From: Streptomyces sp. NRRL WC-3618
Lineage (GTDB): Bacteria; Actinomycetota; Actinomycetes; Streptomycetales; Streptomycetaceae
Length of the DNA: 32,243 nucleotides
Direction: 5' to 3'
NCBI RefSeq assembly: GCF_001280005.1
Contig: NZ_LGDW01000493.1
Span: forward strand, 1-32,243
Made by a program: the position numbers and the translations under genes. This document shows, piece after piece, positions 19,701 to 21,826 of this stretch. The notes under the pieces are model-generated. The model made no database searches. It worked only from the letters and a program-made list of their open reading frames with translations, and was not told where the DNA came from. Within the stretch, counting starts at the first letter, position 1; each line of letters opens with the position of its first letter.

Positions 19701-20865
19701 GGGGTGCCGGAGTCACCGGCCCCGGCGTGAAGAGAGACGCGTTGGTCGTCACCGTCGTCGTAACCGAAGGACCGGTGGAAATGGAAATCGGCGACTTGGT
19801 GGAACCGGAACCGTCTCCGCTTCCCAACGGGCCCTTGGTGCCGGGAAGTTCATTGATGTGGTCGTTGAAGGCGTTGCTGTCGGCGAACCACTTGTTGTAC
19901 GTGTACAGCCCCGCGCCCCCGAGCGCGAGGCCCGCGCCGAGGCCGAAGACCCCACTGGAGCCGGCGCCGACGAACGTCTCCCACTTGAATTCCCAGTTGC
20001 CCTCGAAAGCGCCGTTGATGAGGTATTCGGCGAGCCCCTCACTCGTGCCCTCGATCACGAAAGCGCCGACTATTTCCCCGGGCCCGTTCTTCAGGCCCTT
20101 GAACACCAGCGTGTCGGGCTTGAACTTGAACTTCGTGAGGACGTCGTCCGCGAGGTTCTTGAAAATGTTCTTGAACGGCTTGAAGAACTTCTCGAACACA
20201 CCCATGAACGCGCCGGTGACCGCACCGAACGCGGCGGCCTTTCCGACATCGGCCCAGTCGATGCCGTGGGGCTTGCGGCCGCCGCTGTTCAGACCGATCT
20301 GGGCCAGCCGGACCGCGAGGGTCTGGATGGCCTCCTCCACCGCCTCCGACAGGCTCGGCATCAGGTGGGTCATCCGCAGCAGCCGGTCGACGATCATCAG
20401 GATCGCGAACCTGCTCCGGGCCCTGGCCAGGAACATCTCCGACACGGACGCGCCGCCCGTGAACGCCATCAGGGCCGCCATGATCGCCAGTTCGGCGATC
20501 AGCATGATGATCTCGGCGATGATCTCCCATTTGGACGCCTGGACCTTCTGGGAGAGGTCGATCTGGTTGTCGGCGAGATCGTCGAGCTGATCGATGAGGC
20601 GCTGTACGGGGTCGTTGCCGTAGCCCTCGCCGATCAGCATGGTGAGGCCCTGGACGTACGGCTCGGCGACCTCGGGCGGCAGGGAGTCCCGCGCCTTGAC
20701 GATGGTCTCGCGGGTGGATTCCCTGAGCCCGATCAGGGATCTCTGAAAGGCCGTGTAGAGGTTACGACTTGCCCACAGCTGATTCTCCCTGGCCTGGAGA
20801 GGCTGCTCTCCCAGTAGGACAAAGAGCATCTTCCGGACGTCCGGAGGAAAGTTGATCTCCTCCAC
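1792..20865 (-). CDS. Giant multi-domain T7SS cargo / polymorphic-toxin-like protein, 6357 aa
   Basis: One uninterrupted 6357-codon frame starts at GTG 20865-20863, directly after the TAA of the upstream WXG100-like gene, so translation is probably coupled. Order of parts by residue: 1-340 WXG100/CpnT-like helical head with hydrophobic segments; 340-880 Thr/Pro/Ser/Asp linker; 905-1100 metzincin-like HELLHYAGLAD; 1265-1950 possible GT-B-like domain; 1973-2245 ART-like A; 2265-2646 lethal-factor-like peptidase 1; 2653-2932 ART-like B; 3100-4600 beta-rich repeats; 4715-4955 coiled coil; 4985-5115 Pro-rich; 5118-5360 OTU-like; 5394-5775 peptidase 2; 5783-6061 ART-like C; 6165-6345 dead OTU-like tail. 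The N-terminal type is known in T7SS-exported toxins (CpnT, LXG-like proteins), so export by the neighbouring Ecc machine is inferred. Carrying many catalytic modules rather than one C-terminal toxin is unusual. Targets are unknown: prey bacteria, eukaryotes or the producer's own proteins are all possible. Confidence 0.9.
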   Translation of the reverse strand: MEEINFPPDVRKMLFVLLGEQPLQARENQLWASRNLYTAFQRSLIGLRESTRETIVKARDSLPPEVAEPYVQGLTMLIGEGYGNDPVQRLIDQLDDLADNQIDLSQKVQASKWEIIAEIIMLIAELAIMAALMAFTGGASVSEMFLARARSRFAILMIVDRLLRMTHLMPSLSEAVEEAIQTLAVRLAQIGLNSGGRKPHGIDWADVGKAAAFGAVTGAFMGVFEKFFKPFKNIFKNLADDVLTKFKFKPDTLVFKGLKNGPGEIVGAFVIEGTSEGLAEYLINGAFEGNWEFKWETFVGAGSSGVFGLGAGLALGGAGLYTYNKWFADSNAFNDHINELPGTKGPLGSGDGSGSTKSPISISTGPSVTTTVTTNASLFTPGPVTPAPLTTTSTGPFGGTDSIVTPPPALPLTTTSGTTSTSPTPTQSTPLNTIPDITGDLSTSNPPLTNPLLTTPVTTPSLNQPSLSTPTGSPTPNFSPPRTSDSSPVVDFEDTRTTTPDLDLDAVLNPDGVSTTPDATDDLPQSAVPRATGTGGTGAVGGDADLETVRDGVQSDEDLASGAGNVAPPTPVSTSAGPQGASNGPGATHGSQGPAQQPGQAGHTGPSGQSNRPEQSEGALDQSDVSGSADIVDGTDGTDGRQELDAASPGANSPTPSPDRPGTVPPGLRTSSDTPGQIDAELVETSAGEAEPVGDGPIAVHEVPPAAQPGATGRPTTPRTAPTETPLTATDADPTGAPDALDQDGRPVSAPQPRATVAAAPSAPTDPVRIGTDGTGPAAPAAPARIPTGGDSRPDPTLGLDDSDRDSGYGSADDLDDSDSVLGDPTDTDRPLTDPALPAPPAAVATASATPRGPTSTTAPTGTDGSTDAEVAVASATSPIRPEQWRGRQQGAPSAPLRTERYDPAADPLAPGPGRGKGTLGGRDTVIRVSIERVQADDGRWVRNLTLNLPVSFGEGFSADQLDDYQGSLRELLDTFVNGGPDPLPKSGDQLNLDLNFVHAPDHPEAIKLSRVDRPTDFDQFDFQLYTEDPSLGPEENDHRRQLNASRALHELLHYAGLADRSLDAGFLFRRTRNAAVDSSGIMADPDTLPEPGLPAHYLRSIEDVTDSGPAITDHPLTAPAVVTAPKDPAGLLAPTHLRPAHPPSQANITLSTASATAEEVEELWDSAVENQDGGAEGILTLTVDGAGVTAGDLMPLILERIGATGRAGEITVPKPKAKLNAGAKHKVLLSYKTDGRPGTLSREIRIESAQAVATASSSAGPATTSGPVFEPGITPAANQRKLEVGRRIGTALNALIKGGGRMGDVTRPAVLTGGARATVGFGSPRPLDRLEFRLATEDVQQYADVVNQALAEHLPAPTGSLPNVLRPDTGNPGTLSGTIDGVEVTIGPDGGLHDAPAEAGGHTVPSVLDSAVDTAFALAVGADQRQRASALFDLLWMLGANPGLDAALAETLVKRRGKQYAGRPPAGGKAELTAQFSQVLGALVGTKAARAALSAQWKAFGATPQDVERLRGALTDLADVFRAGSGPHRALILTAGNFSGDMFGVATALTLNPKLHLGVLTGPRHPDQLGPFVRRTLTAPVHAEYARAVAELEADTALSPTERADRLAELTARRDADVRAQEERVHVLHTDEPHTLYTQTANGYEAAPYDQMVPPVPPGLRSVRLQKTTAFATSEVANLWGGRNRERAVMRTAWGLDSPRTDRVRSFLAARGVPQRGPYVVLWSRLGSRQEGEAHPQHDTGTQGMRQIIKSLPPGTKVIIAGDVANNGALERVAADHANVYDLTGFWNDDDWRQAFPDGTREDQLQVFDHLKDLADGDLKHLGFRSGNLESFALVGHEVRYLEETGNRQAKRMQTWHAPAIGYQRITLNRVPTLAGQWVVANAEVTGNESAVPWWGDADAKIRTQRKSEALAQYGIENSREWRGFTELDLRTITSYLDFSAKGAPTLLASPPAAGNTSASGDASTPAPAKKMTPDVAASFYREYADYLFSDQGARDFDSVYYAFLDEQVVLDQDLARHQKLLPQMTKFHDELLAIEKEQAARPTVIPHTGQEPMRLYRKMAVSESAVFLNARDAKAGVADAMLHNRSDEYRKFFTTSLSHTSVFENANAASDSETVVEFTLPWDGYWNFVGNHGTPNQQDGAYRVRDSALVHQEQLRSGAAANFRTQDDVNAVMADLTHHNVGIGHGNRKQFAALITGMREVTADEVAQAAQDARETARLERVQLARELVQQKLDLARQRAGVHGEPFVDYLATLDDVASAAPDDWSDLVDLDVAPDSVTAVEAVRPPNADALVTGLLTLPATELPRTLELLPPQHRRWLATHESFVDGVRTSLSAPEFAQVAARLLVVVPGQALRPVSARHETYAQTARMLQDKETTAQLLASGAAVVVLPQDVPLTRLSSFARLHGRVDAASGRAFRELRGATGGLTAAVPEENLLGEKTPVGPAPHQPEGYSTATHEIAHLLHLAALTDADRDLIKRVYDAKKDQEARWNKAVEEGREPGPAVRWPDGDNRDAQGRKADNYSSTNEYEFFAQLTNAYLGTNHGTDTTTGRPRNNGDAWVTAHEPALVPLMRRLYGADPQAVHSTPANPVTATGADNAVYENFRDFMAGIEGVDEDDASTADDASSLASDADADSLAGVHGAPSGPATRITADAMEDYFRAYTEFFETDAAAADFNSGYYVFADSQNVLTGRLATHRSLTGRMRTFHDELVRIRDQQAEQPTVIPHTGSEPAKLYRKMSADEAAQILNARDAKAGIGAAMEYNRSDEYRKFFTTSLSHTSVFSNANSASDSEVVVEFTLPWNSYWAFAGRYGTPNQQTGAYQIRESALIHQERLRTGPGANFRTPQDVNAVVTDRTHHNIGIGHGNAKDFASLLTAGRLVPDAEVAQAAADAAEAAVEARRPAVDALIQATVAPLRQREAEAAEAMVHSAPPTGQATGIWTGPPSAFVRTYGSQHDGNVGLVHVEPLPPGVVAGLHDQVLAALVIPRPVADDHPVLVQLRDRLSAEELARELPYLRSSGGLSVTVVHEGRERTVDVRLALRDPVRSERYGANSVTDPEGRVERRAQGTQESSDSVASGTVRTVPVPWSGSFPIGKAGPVRAIDGALSLSLTHNQFSSSTTVTNVVQTMTAQRSNELSQPFEFGGEWQVRLDSAPLAPPVDWSPPQSHGPVTVWFPEHLAVDHAGELAEPADLDDLPVWGVDTVREPGRLLAEVRQNFRTELAGLSDSSVRELETFLSEPVLRGTLPLQRGRGLFSPVLLDGDGNTIGMLKLTTVVEPVAATHRSLDGKINLEAHVTQTVKVDSSAKLTSGVALDGSVGPSFTGDHAQGHAGASSVVSGSFVGKAGVKLQTNSALASGGSASMSHSMRSNRSHLLGPVRVSHRVTLIRPRGGSTSHDFGPWDAGMHLRILSKADALGQEHAPGEGSRELPDDLENLRGLGMSAAPLAVTGTGPLFERAEVWLRERGFLPPTEPTAGKMFDEETAKAQLMNLRRFEQARSEVGLRASADAMLDGGQAMWFDRPTRSGGTRRVQLRLSAFRDTDPAAGTRHRRTLPDVQTMGISSFSVGGTESSGYSYGWQAGFGGGVAGPVGGDRPWSLGGSGDYTHAQATAHTSTVGAGINQDQFFIGSGQAAEVFDVPARIALDLYEGPGAEPAVRFADPGRHSDDAVPAAAPADIERPAELERPAARTVSGSIALLVPHHRTVEPGQPRETPAGHTVRLADADDHARLAMTGPDGNPLPGLVRLPDDAVMDGVRGSAALLDAFGQAVTNTYPGHPERGLLDQVWDTVAAYVPDKVASATAPARKWASEALAGADVLDQSSSATETLRTALSPAALVARAHQIFKGGYVIEGLTLPGLGADHEFSVEIQGFLHDPEHLQSAKQYLETDVGATDTATQQITTSRSNGGAVAAMAQQRPAKVPAGAPKPGPSARFNPSGRYGFTHRTDDTHTLGSSTGVTRTPTESGTQHRVRSGATILLTIRHGRRNVIGNALGIASAEPVTVAVELPDAAQFLLTDSQLARDAAWLTGVKGLTAPARPEATLPLPDRFARTGELGLAGVLSVKQLGGGPDGRAEWRDRLRSELTELVEREAPGSTTPGRASYLPGVRARIADITMPTSLRALPGRGPHGVQRFHFRQVVKGGARLVEVTLQARPVQNTAGLRTVRGRPAGAGTGQEQVHIHAPANTSSAVSETRQHSGTVNPTARYPRPADDARTDRTGPALAVASTRTDSSKVSASAEDRFWMRTDNAADFDVEYEYVASVRSELVTDWPLDVPGGLIEGGLLAWYASDGATGLADWLRQTLHGRPARTVSVPAEVTLRFTGSEAADPAESATPVAPAVSTVHPSVAPPGGDGRRVTDGQRIVPTGPTPVFHFNGYPELAQALRTVAPRLASEWQSSDASSSAEATAVRIGELIQAGEISLDAPRATAGLTGTLPGAYPLESDPSTPPSLGITLHNPRRITDAGDVTLDRLRLPTTSASTSLATGTTPAAVLQAAYDAGGDGRNLVGLGVALLAQQPITQGQGSAGAATRREWFKTGGSAQPADGRGVRSYETMTDVVITVDGPEGTRYVTGSTELRLPERDVLGYGITEARTDPQVYDLRSMLAGQSAADLRDWTTHPLTDLPGALAAGLDPKDPAAQIWLAPGPDPDGSLLGRALYAASRTAALADRPVELVLRTDDGLRHWRFDSTGGLVSTDADTTDAWTDLAARITAHADAARAQADARQRESGLRGPQAESRGALDTAQGDLDTATDEHTDAGAALGVAETGLTDAQAELASGRARRDHWESEARKLSAALLALPDRIAEVRQRESAASGEVRNADAFLEHIARQPAGTVPEARAAEARERARKAGDRLTLVQRELAGLRADQVRVQSELTAAQDNARTAADRLPGLEQALADATSEVSGAQNRLDMAAQTLTTATEDRDAARDRLRSLNRDIVVALQDQADGATVQTDAEHRLPGLADTLGAVRRATGEGLVSVPLSSLASTPARRPGPLPTPRPGALDPAPSGTTPAPPTAPVQPPAPPAAPVKPPAQPTPPGKPPAQPTATVAPPTQPTAPPLGKSPPLGKSPASVGAPVSSSSAAGPSSKAPGSGPASGRTDADGSLLPPAGGRPIRTVANGECLLLAFLASAPQHVRTSLPGLAANHPGSLRWLADTGRVRGDLRRRAETYSHSGTLPRHAQADPVVAAMRTFVADYLAGAAGSGQLPHGVIGQLRLSTTREFHTALRRMGAARLVALARWHGIDDPGGLDSLSDDELRERLEFAYATSQAPLTTDELSGLLNAVQNWAQNWESAYGEVFPALIAHAFGVRLDVARTLAPGRHGVVSTLGPQDGSAVTNVEIYYNGVNHYDGSDASTDGTGPHGAPPGPVSGQAEPARSLGAPNEPASDDWSDLMALSVALDPDSVSVVEAVRPPGSEALVAGLLAMPAEELTRTLELLSPASRRWLATHAPFVEAVRKLPVSEFARVAARLLVVVPGEVLRPVSARHETYAQTARMLRDPEATARLLESGAVVVVLPQDVPLTRVSSFAHLHSRVDSESGRGFDELRGAMSGLTAAVPEENLLGETTTVGPSPHQAEGYSTATHEIAHLLHLAALTNSDRDLIKRVYTAKREQESKWRKAVEEGREPGPPVLWPDGVSQLRQGRAVDNYSATNEYEFFAQLTNAYLGTNHGTDTNTGLPRNNGDAWVTAHEPLLAALLERLYGSDPQAVHTAPANPVAATGADNRVYENFRDFMAGIEGVDEEDASAADDASSLASDADADSVHGVHGAPSGPARRITADVMEDYFRAYTNFFESDDAAADFNSGYYVFADGQTVLTGKLAMHDSLVGRMRVFHDELVRIRDEQAARPTVIPRTGSEPAKLYRKMSADEAARILGARTPAAGIDAAMEYNRSNEYRKFFTTSLSHTSVFSNANSASDSEVVVEFTLPWNSYWAFAGRYGTPNQQTGAYQVRNSALIHQERLRTGAGANFRTAQDVNTVLTDRTHHNIGIGHGNARDFAALVTAGRLVPDAEVEQAAADAAETAVQARRPAIDTLIQQQVAPLRQREAEAAATVLHPAPLTATADVRAAPPPGRRSPATFDDGRTMPKYVDDLGDPLPESLTDAQRAELLATVPVPSAGSSTTPTPPAGSSVPPVGSSVPPAASAQDVPDARGFRRTGTHAAVLDGTAFTLHAAPADDAGTLLAALRHSAPAGLADAEIDSADALRKRLVRGVGDGEVSAVLVPSPPGDRSLSMPRLAELGVPLDNSQRTQAILLGGDLPLTDLTPAQRLHVLLGDPAYADAEARMSALLAMAVHLFGVRVAVVDSAGEVTYLGDPANSPEPSGSAPPVLLVLDSDGFLVGRPDEPPNSDGT
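1831..2373 (-). other. Degenerate OTU-like C-terminal domain of the giant protein (residues ~6165-6345)
   Basis: The tail aligns by eye with the upstream OTU-like domain. DAGTLLAALRHSAP matches NGECLLLAFLASAP, placing T6186 where C5128 stands. MAVHLFGVRVAVVDSAG matches IAHAFGVRLDVARTL. The end LLVLDSDGFLVG replaces the YYNGVNHYDG strand and lacks the His. It therefore looks like an inactive OTU-fold remnant, possibly a binding or inhibitory domain. Confidence 0.4.
2680..4686 (-). repeat. Second copy of the metallopeptidase/ART-like cassette (residues 5394-6061)
   Basis: This is the partner of the cassette at 12070-14073, in the same orientation and reading frame and 9390 bp apart. Metallopeptidase copy 2 has H5590-E-I-A-H5594 and NEYEFFAQ with E5660/E5662. 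Module C has LYRKM with R5869, FFTTSLSHTSVF and NIGIGHGN. Long stretches of DNA differ at only a few positions, for example 3000-3180 against 12390-12570. One-residue differences occur near the start of the peptidase domain. All catalytic-type residues are kept in both copies. Confidence 0.9.
4786..5514 (-). other. OTU-like cysteine peptidase domain of the giant protein (residues 5118-5360)
   Basis: NGEC with C5128 followed by the helix LLLAFLASAP, and a C-terminal VEIYYNGVNHYDG with H5354, match the OTU layout (Cys at the start of the first helix, His in an NH-aromatic motif about 226 residues later). The strand preceding the His, the AFGVRLDV segment and the overall length also fit. OTU enzymes cleave isopeptide bonds of ubiquitin; in bacteria they occur as effectors or as self-processing domains. 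The third catalytic residue could not be placed. Confidence 0.6.
5521..5913 (-). repeat. Pro-rich linker with short tandem repeats
   Basis: Codons for APPTAPVQPPAPPAAPV, KPPAQPTPPG and similar units recur. At 5642-5676 a 17-18-bp unit is perfectly doubled and encodes LGKSPPLGKSP. The tract links the coiled coil to the OTU-like domain and is likely extended and length-variable between strains. Confidence 0.6.
6001..6723 (-). other. Coiled-coil segment of the giant protein (residues ~4715-4955)
   Basis: About 240 residues rich in Ala, Arg, Glu, Asp, Gln and Leu with heptad-like spacing, for example AEARERARKAGDRLTLVQRE and LRADQVRVQSELTAAQ, and few Pro or Gly. It separates the beta-rich repeats from the Pro-rich linker and OTU-like domain. 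Confidence 0.65.
7066..11568 (-). other. Beta-rich region with about five ~294-residue diverged repeats (residues ~3100-4600)
   Basis: A recurring unit is made of a Ser/Thr/Gly-rich stretch of 80-150 residues, then a hydrophobic strand anchor. Anchors are VSHRVTLIRP (3382), VSGSIALLVP (about 3693), RSGATILLTI (about 3972), VASVRSELVT (about 4261) and MTDVVITVDG (about 4557). The spacing is 311, 279, 289 and 296 residues. No enzyme motif is visible. A scaffold, surface-binding or translocation role would fit its position between the two effector cassettes, but this is inference. Confidence 0.4.
12070..12909 (-). other. ART-like module B of the giant protein (residues 2653-2932)
   Basis: This is near-identical to module C and related to module A. 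LYRKM carries R2739, followed by FFTTSLSHTSVF, VVVEFTLPW, YQIRESALIHQE and NIGIGHGN, and it ends in an Ala/Glu/Arg-rich helix. It directly follows metallopeptidase copy 1, so the two form a cassette that recurs near the C-terminus. Biochemical role not established. Confidence 0.4.
12928..14073 (-). other. Lethal-factor-like zinc metallopeptidase, copy 1 (residues 2265-2646)
   Basis: Zinc site: H2460-E2461-I-A-H2464, then NEYEFFAQ about 70 residues later with E2530 and E2532 as candidate third ligand. The lead-in has GAAVVVLPQDVPLTRLSSFA and AAVPEENLLGE. That order (strand-rich lead, ...EENLLG, HExxH, then a Glu in an EFFA helix) is the pattern of the anthrax-lethal-factor-like (ATLF/M34-type) toxin peptidases. 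The domain ends in an acidic Asp/Ala/Ser linker (ASSLASDADADS) before the next ART-like module. All expected zinc-site residues are present. Confidence 0.65.
14131..14949 (-). other. ART-like module A of the giant protein (residues 1973-2245)
   Basis: This is the first of three homologous modules. Shared marks are a helical lead (FYREYADYLF), LYRKM with R2059, FFTTSLSHTSVF, a VVEFTLPW strand, a Y.VR.SALVHQE stretch and a closing NVGIGHGN. Arg on a strand, then a Ser/Thr-rich strand, then Glu residues resembles the R-S-E order of ADP-ribosyltransferases, but this is motif reading only. Copy A is clearly more diverged than B and C and continues into a helical tail of about 50 residues. It could instead be a different conserved enzyme or binding module. 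Confidence 0.4.
15016..17073 (-). other. Alpha/beta domain of the giant protein, possibly GT-B glycosyltransferase-like (residues ~1265-1950)
   Basis: This long mixed alpha/beta region includes HRALILTAGNFSGDMFGVAT near residue 1530, PYVVLWSRLGSRQEG near 1721, PPGTKVIIAGDV about 35 residues later, and LGFRSGNLESFALVGHEVRY. A Rossmann-like half with a nucleotide-type loop, a strand and a late Arg-Ser-Gly-Asn stretch is reminiscent of fucosyltransferase-like GT-B folds. I cannot show a catalytic residue, so the class is a guess and the region may be an unrelated Rossmann-type enzyme. Confidence 0.25.
17566..18153 (-). other. Metzincin-like zinc peptidase domain in the giant protein (residues ~905-1100)
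   Basis: The motif H1050-E-L-L-H1054-Y-A-G1057-L-A-D1060 fits HExxHxxGxxD, where two His and an Asp bind zinc and Glu is the general base. Streptomyces snapalysins use this Asp-type metzincin motif. It is preceded by beta-type sequence (VIRVSIERVQ, LNLDLNFV) and a DFQLYTEDPSLGPEEN segment, and followed by SSGIMADPDTLPEPG, which may supply the Met-turn (SGIM). Domain limits are by eye. The substrate is unknown; processing of the giant chain itself is one option. Confidence 0.5.
19846..20865 (-). other. N-terminal WXG100/CpnT-like export domain of the giant protein (residues 1-340)
   Basis: The head is alpha-helical and starts with a FPPDVRKMLFVLLGE stretch followed by ENQLW and long amphipathic helices. 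It then has hydrophobic stretches near residues 113-140 (EIIMLIAELAIMAALMAF), 210-225 (AAFGAVTGAFMGVFEKFF) and 305-325 (GVFGLGAGLALGGAGLY). This matches the CpnT-like N-terminal type found on large actinobacterial T7SS substrates. The last Gly/Ala segment could insert in a membrane. A Lys/Phe-rich stretch lies between. Confidence 0.6.
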
Positions 20866-21216
20866 TTAGTGCTTCCCGCCCCCTTGGCCGTCCAGTTTCG
20901 AGGACTGCTGGTGGATCAGGTCGTTGGCGTCCTGCTGGGTGTTCACGATGTTGCGGTGGTTGCCGAAGATCGCCGACTCCAGCCCCGTGAAGGCGTCCCC
21001 GAGCGCTCTGATCGCCGCCAGGCACGACTCGTTGTTCGCCTCGTACCGGGGCTGGGTCTGGCTGTAGAACTCGTCCGAATAACCGTTCAGGCCACGGTAG
21101 TTGGCCTGGTCCGAAATGAAGTCGTCGCCGATCTTCCGTGCGAGGGTCGGCAGCTCGCCGACCTCGACGCCGCTCCGCCGCAGCCCCGCCGGGTCCGCCT
21201 CGTATCTGCCTGACAT
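20866..21216 (-). CDS. WXG100-sized helical T7SS partner protein, 116 aa
   Basis: This is a small, nearly all-helical protein without signal peptide or membrane segment, the size of WXG100-superfamily proteins. A clear WXG is absent; the central turn may be YRGLNGYSDEFY around residues 40-51. It ends in a Gly/His-rich tail. ATG 21216 is preceded by GAGGGGA. The start lies two bases after the YbaB-like gene's stop, and its own TAA directly abuts the GTG of the giant gene. The arrangement YbaB-like, small helical protein, giant cargo suggests it is the secretion partner or chaperone of the giant's WXG100-like head, as Lap or EsxE/F proteins are for LXG toxins and CpnT. That role is inferred from position. 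Confidence 0.8.
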   Translation of the reverse strand: MSGRYEADPAGLRRSGVEVGELPTLARKIGDDFISDQANYRGLNGYSDEFYSQTQPRYEANNESCLAAIRALGDAFTGLESAIFGNHRNIVNTQQDANDLIHQQSSKLDGQGGGKH

Positions 21217-21218
21217 GG

Positions 21219-21686
21219 TTACCGTCCCCTCGGCAAGGTGTCGTCCGTGTCCTCATGGATCTCGTCGCGCAGTCGGTCCCGGGAAGGCCGCCCGTAACCG
21301 CTGCCGCCCTCCGGGTCGAGCGCGGAGCCGAACATCCGGTCCCAGTCGACGTCGATGCCCGAGATGCCCGTGCCGGCGCCCTGCCGCTCCGTCAGCGGCG
21401 CGAAGGTGTCCATCACTCTGCGCGCCATCTGGGCCCGGCCGTCCTGCACGGCCTCCAGGATGGAGGACGCCAGCTGCGGGCCGGGCATGCTGCGGTACTT
21501 GCCGTCCAGGAACCTCATACCGGTCAGCTCGCCCTGCGGACCGACCGTGACCTCCACGACGCGGTCCCGGGACCGCGCGGTGGCCGTGGCCTGGCTGAGT
21601 TCGCTCTCGGCCCGCGCCACGGCCTCCTGTACGGCGGTCAGTTCGGCCATCGCCTCGGCCAGCTTCCGCTCCATCGACTCGCTCAA
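21219..21686 (-). CDS. YbaB/EbfC-family-like protein, 155 aa
   Basis: An N-terminal helix (MERKLAEAMAELTAVQEAVA) is followed by a strand pair (RVVEVTVGPQGELTGMRFLD) and a second helix (PQLASSILEAVQDGRAQMAR). This is the helix-sheet-helix layout of the YbaB/EbfC family. The C-terminal 50 residues are a charged extension not found in the short nucleoid form. Such proteins are common inside actinobacterial ESX loci (EspL is one) and seem to act with secreted partners rather than only as DNA binders. The chosen start is TTG 21686-21684, because GGGAGG lies six bases upstream; ATG at residue 5 is the alternative. TTG overlaps the TGA of the small ORF upstream. Confidence 0.8.
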   Translation of the reverse strand: MSESMERKLAEAMAELTAVQEAVARAESELSQATATARSRDRVVEVTVGPQGELTGMRFLDGKYRSMPGPQLASSILEAVQDGRAQMARRVMDTFAPLTERQGAGTGISGIDVDWDRMFGSALDPEGGSGYGRPSRDRLRDEIHEDTDDTLPRGR

Positions 21687-21826
21687 CGGGCACCTCCCTG
21701 CTCGACAGTGGTCATTCGGTACGGGGCGTACGGGGCGTACGGGGCGTGCTGCGCGGACGGGGCGTATGTGGTGTTCGTGGCGTACGGGGCACAGGGAGCC
21801 GCGCAGTCCGTGGGCCTCCGCCTCAT
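21683..21826 (-). CDS. Small ORF, 47 aa, Ala-Pro-Tyr repeats, bridging two genes
   Basis: ATG 21826-21824 overlaps the TGA of the AAWKG-like gene (ATGA). The ORF's own TGA (21685-21683) overlaps the TTG start of the YbaB-like gene (TTGA). It fills the gap between the two genes exactly, and most codons end in G or C. The product begins MRRRPTDCAAPC, then has APYA, TYAP and three perfect APY units, and ends TVEQGGAR. No separate Shine-Dalgarno is seen, so translation would depend on coupling. The frame also runs upstream inside the neighbouring gene to 21892, but the ATGA start is the more natural one. It may encode a Tyr-rich micro-protein or only serve to carry ribosomes to the next gene. Confidence 0.4.
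   Translation of the reverse strand: MRRRPTDCAAPCAPYATNTTYAPSAQHAPYAPYAPYRMTTVEQGGAR
21693..21698 (-). promoter_or_regulatory. Ribosome binding site deciding the TTG start of the YbaB-like gene
   Basis: GGGAGG on the minus strand is correctly spaced for the TTG at 21686. It lies inside the end of the upstream 47-codon ORF. Confidence 0.6.
21719..21790. repeat. 9-bp tandem repeat tract
   Basis: GTACGGGGC occurs three times in a row (21719-21745), with degraded copies up to a further perfect copy at 21782-21790. The period of nine keeps reading frame and encodes Ala-Pro-Tyr in the 47-codon ORF on the minus strand. Confidence 0.75.

Noticed and set aside
1792..20865. Possibility that the giant frame is an assembly or frameshift artefact
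   Set aside because: The frame is continuous, codon bias is uniform, and known domain motifs occur in the same frame from end to end; only collapse or expansion of the duplicated cassette remains an assembly concern.
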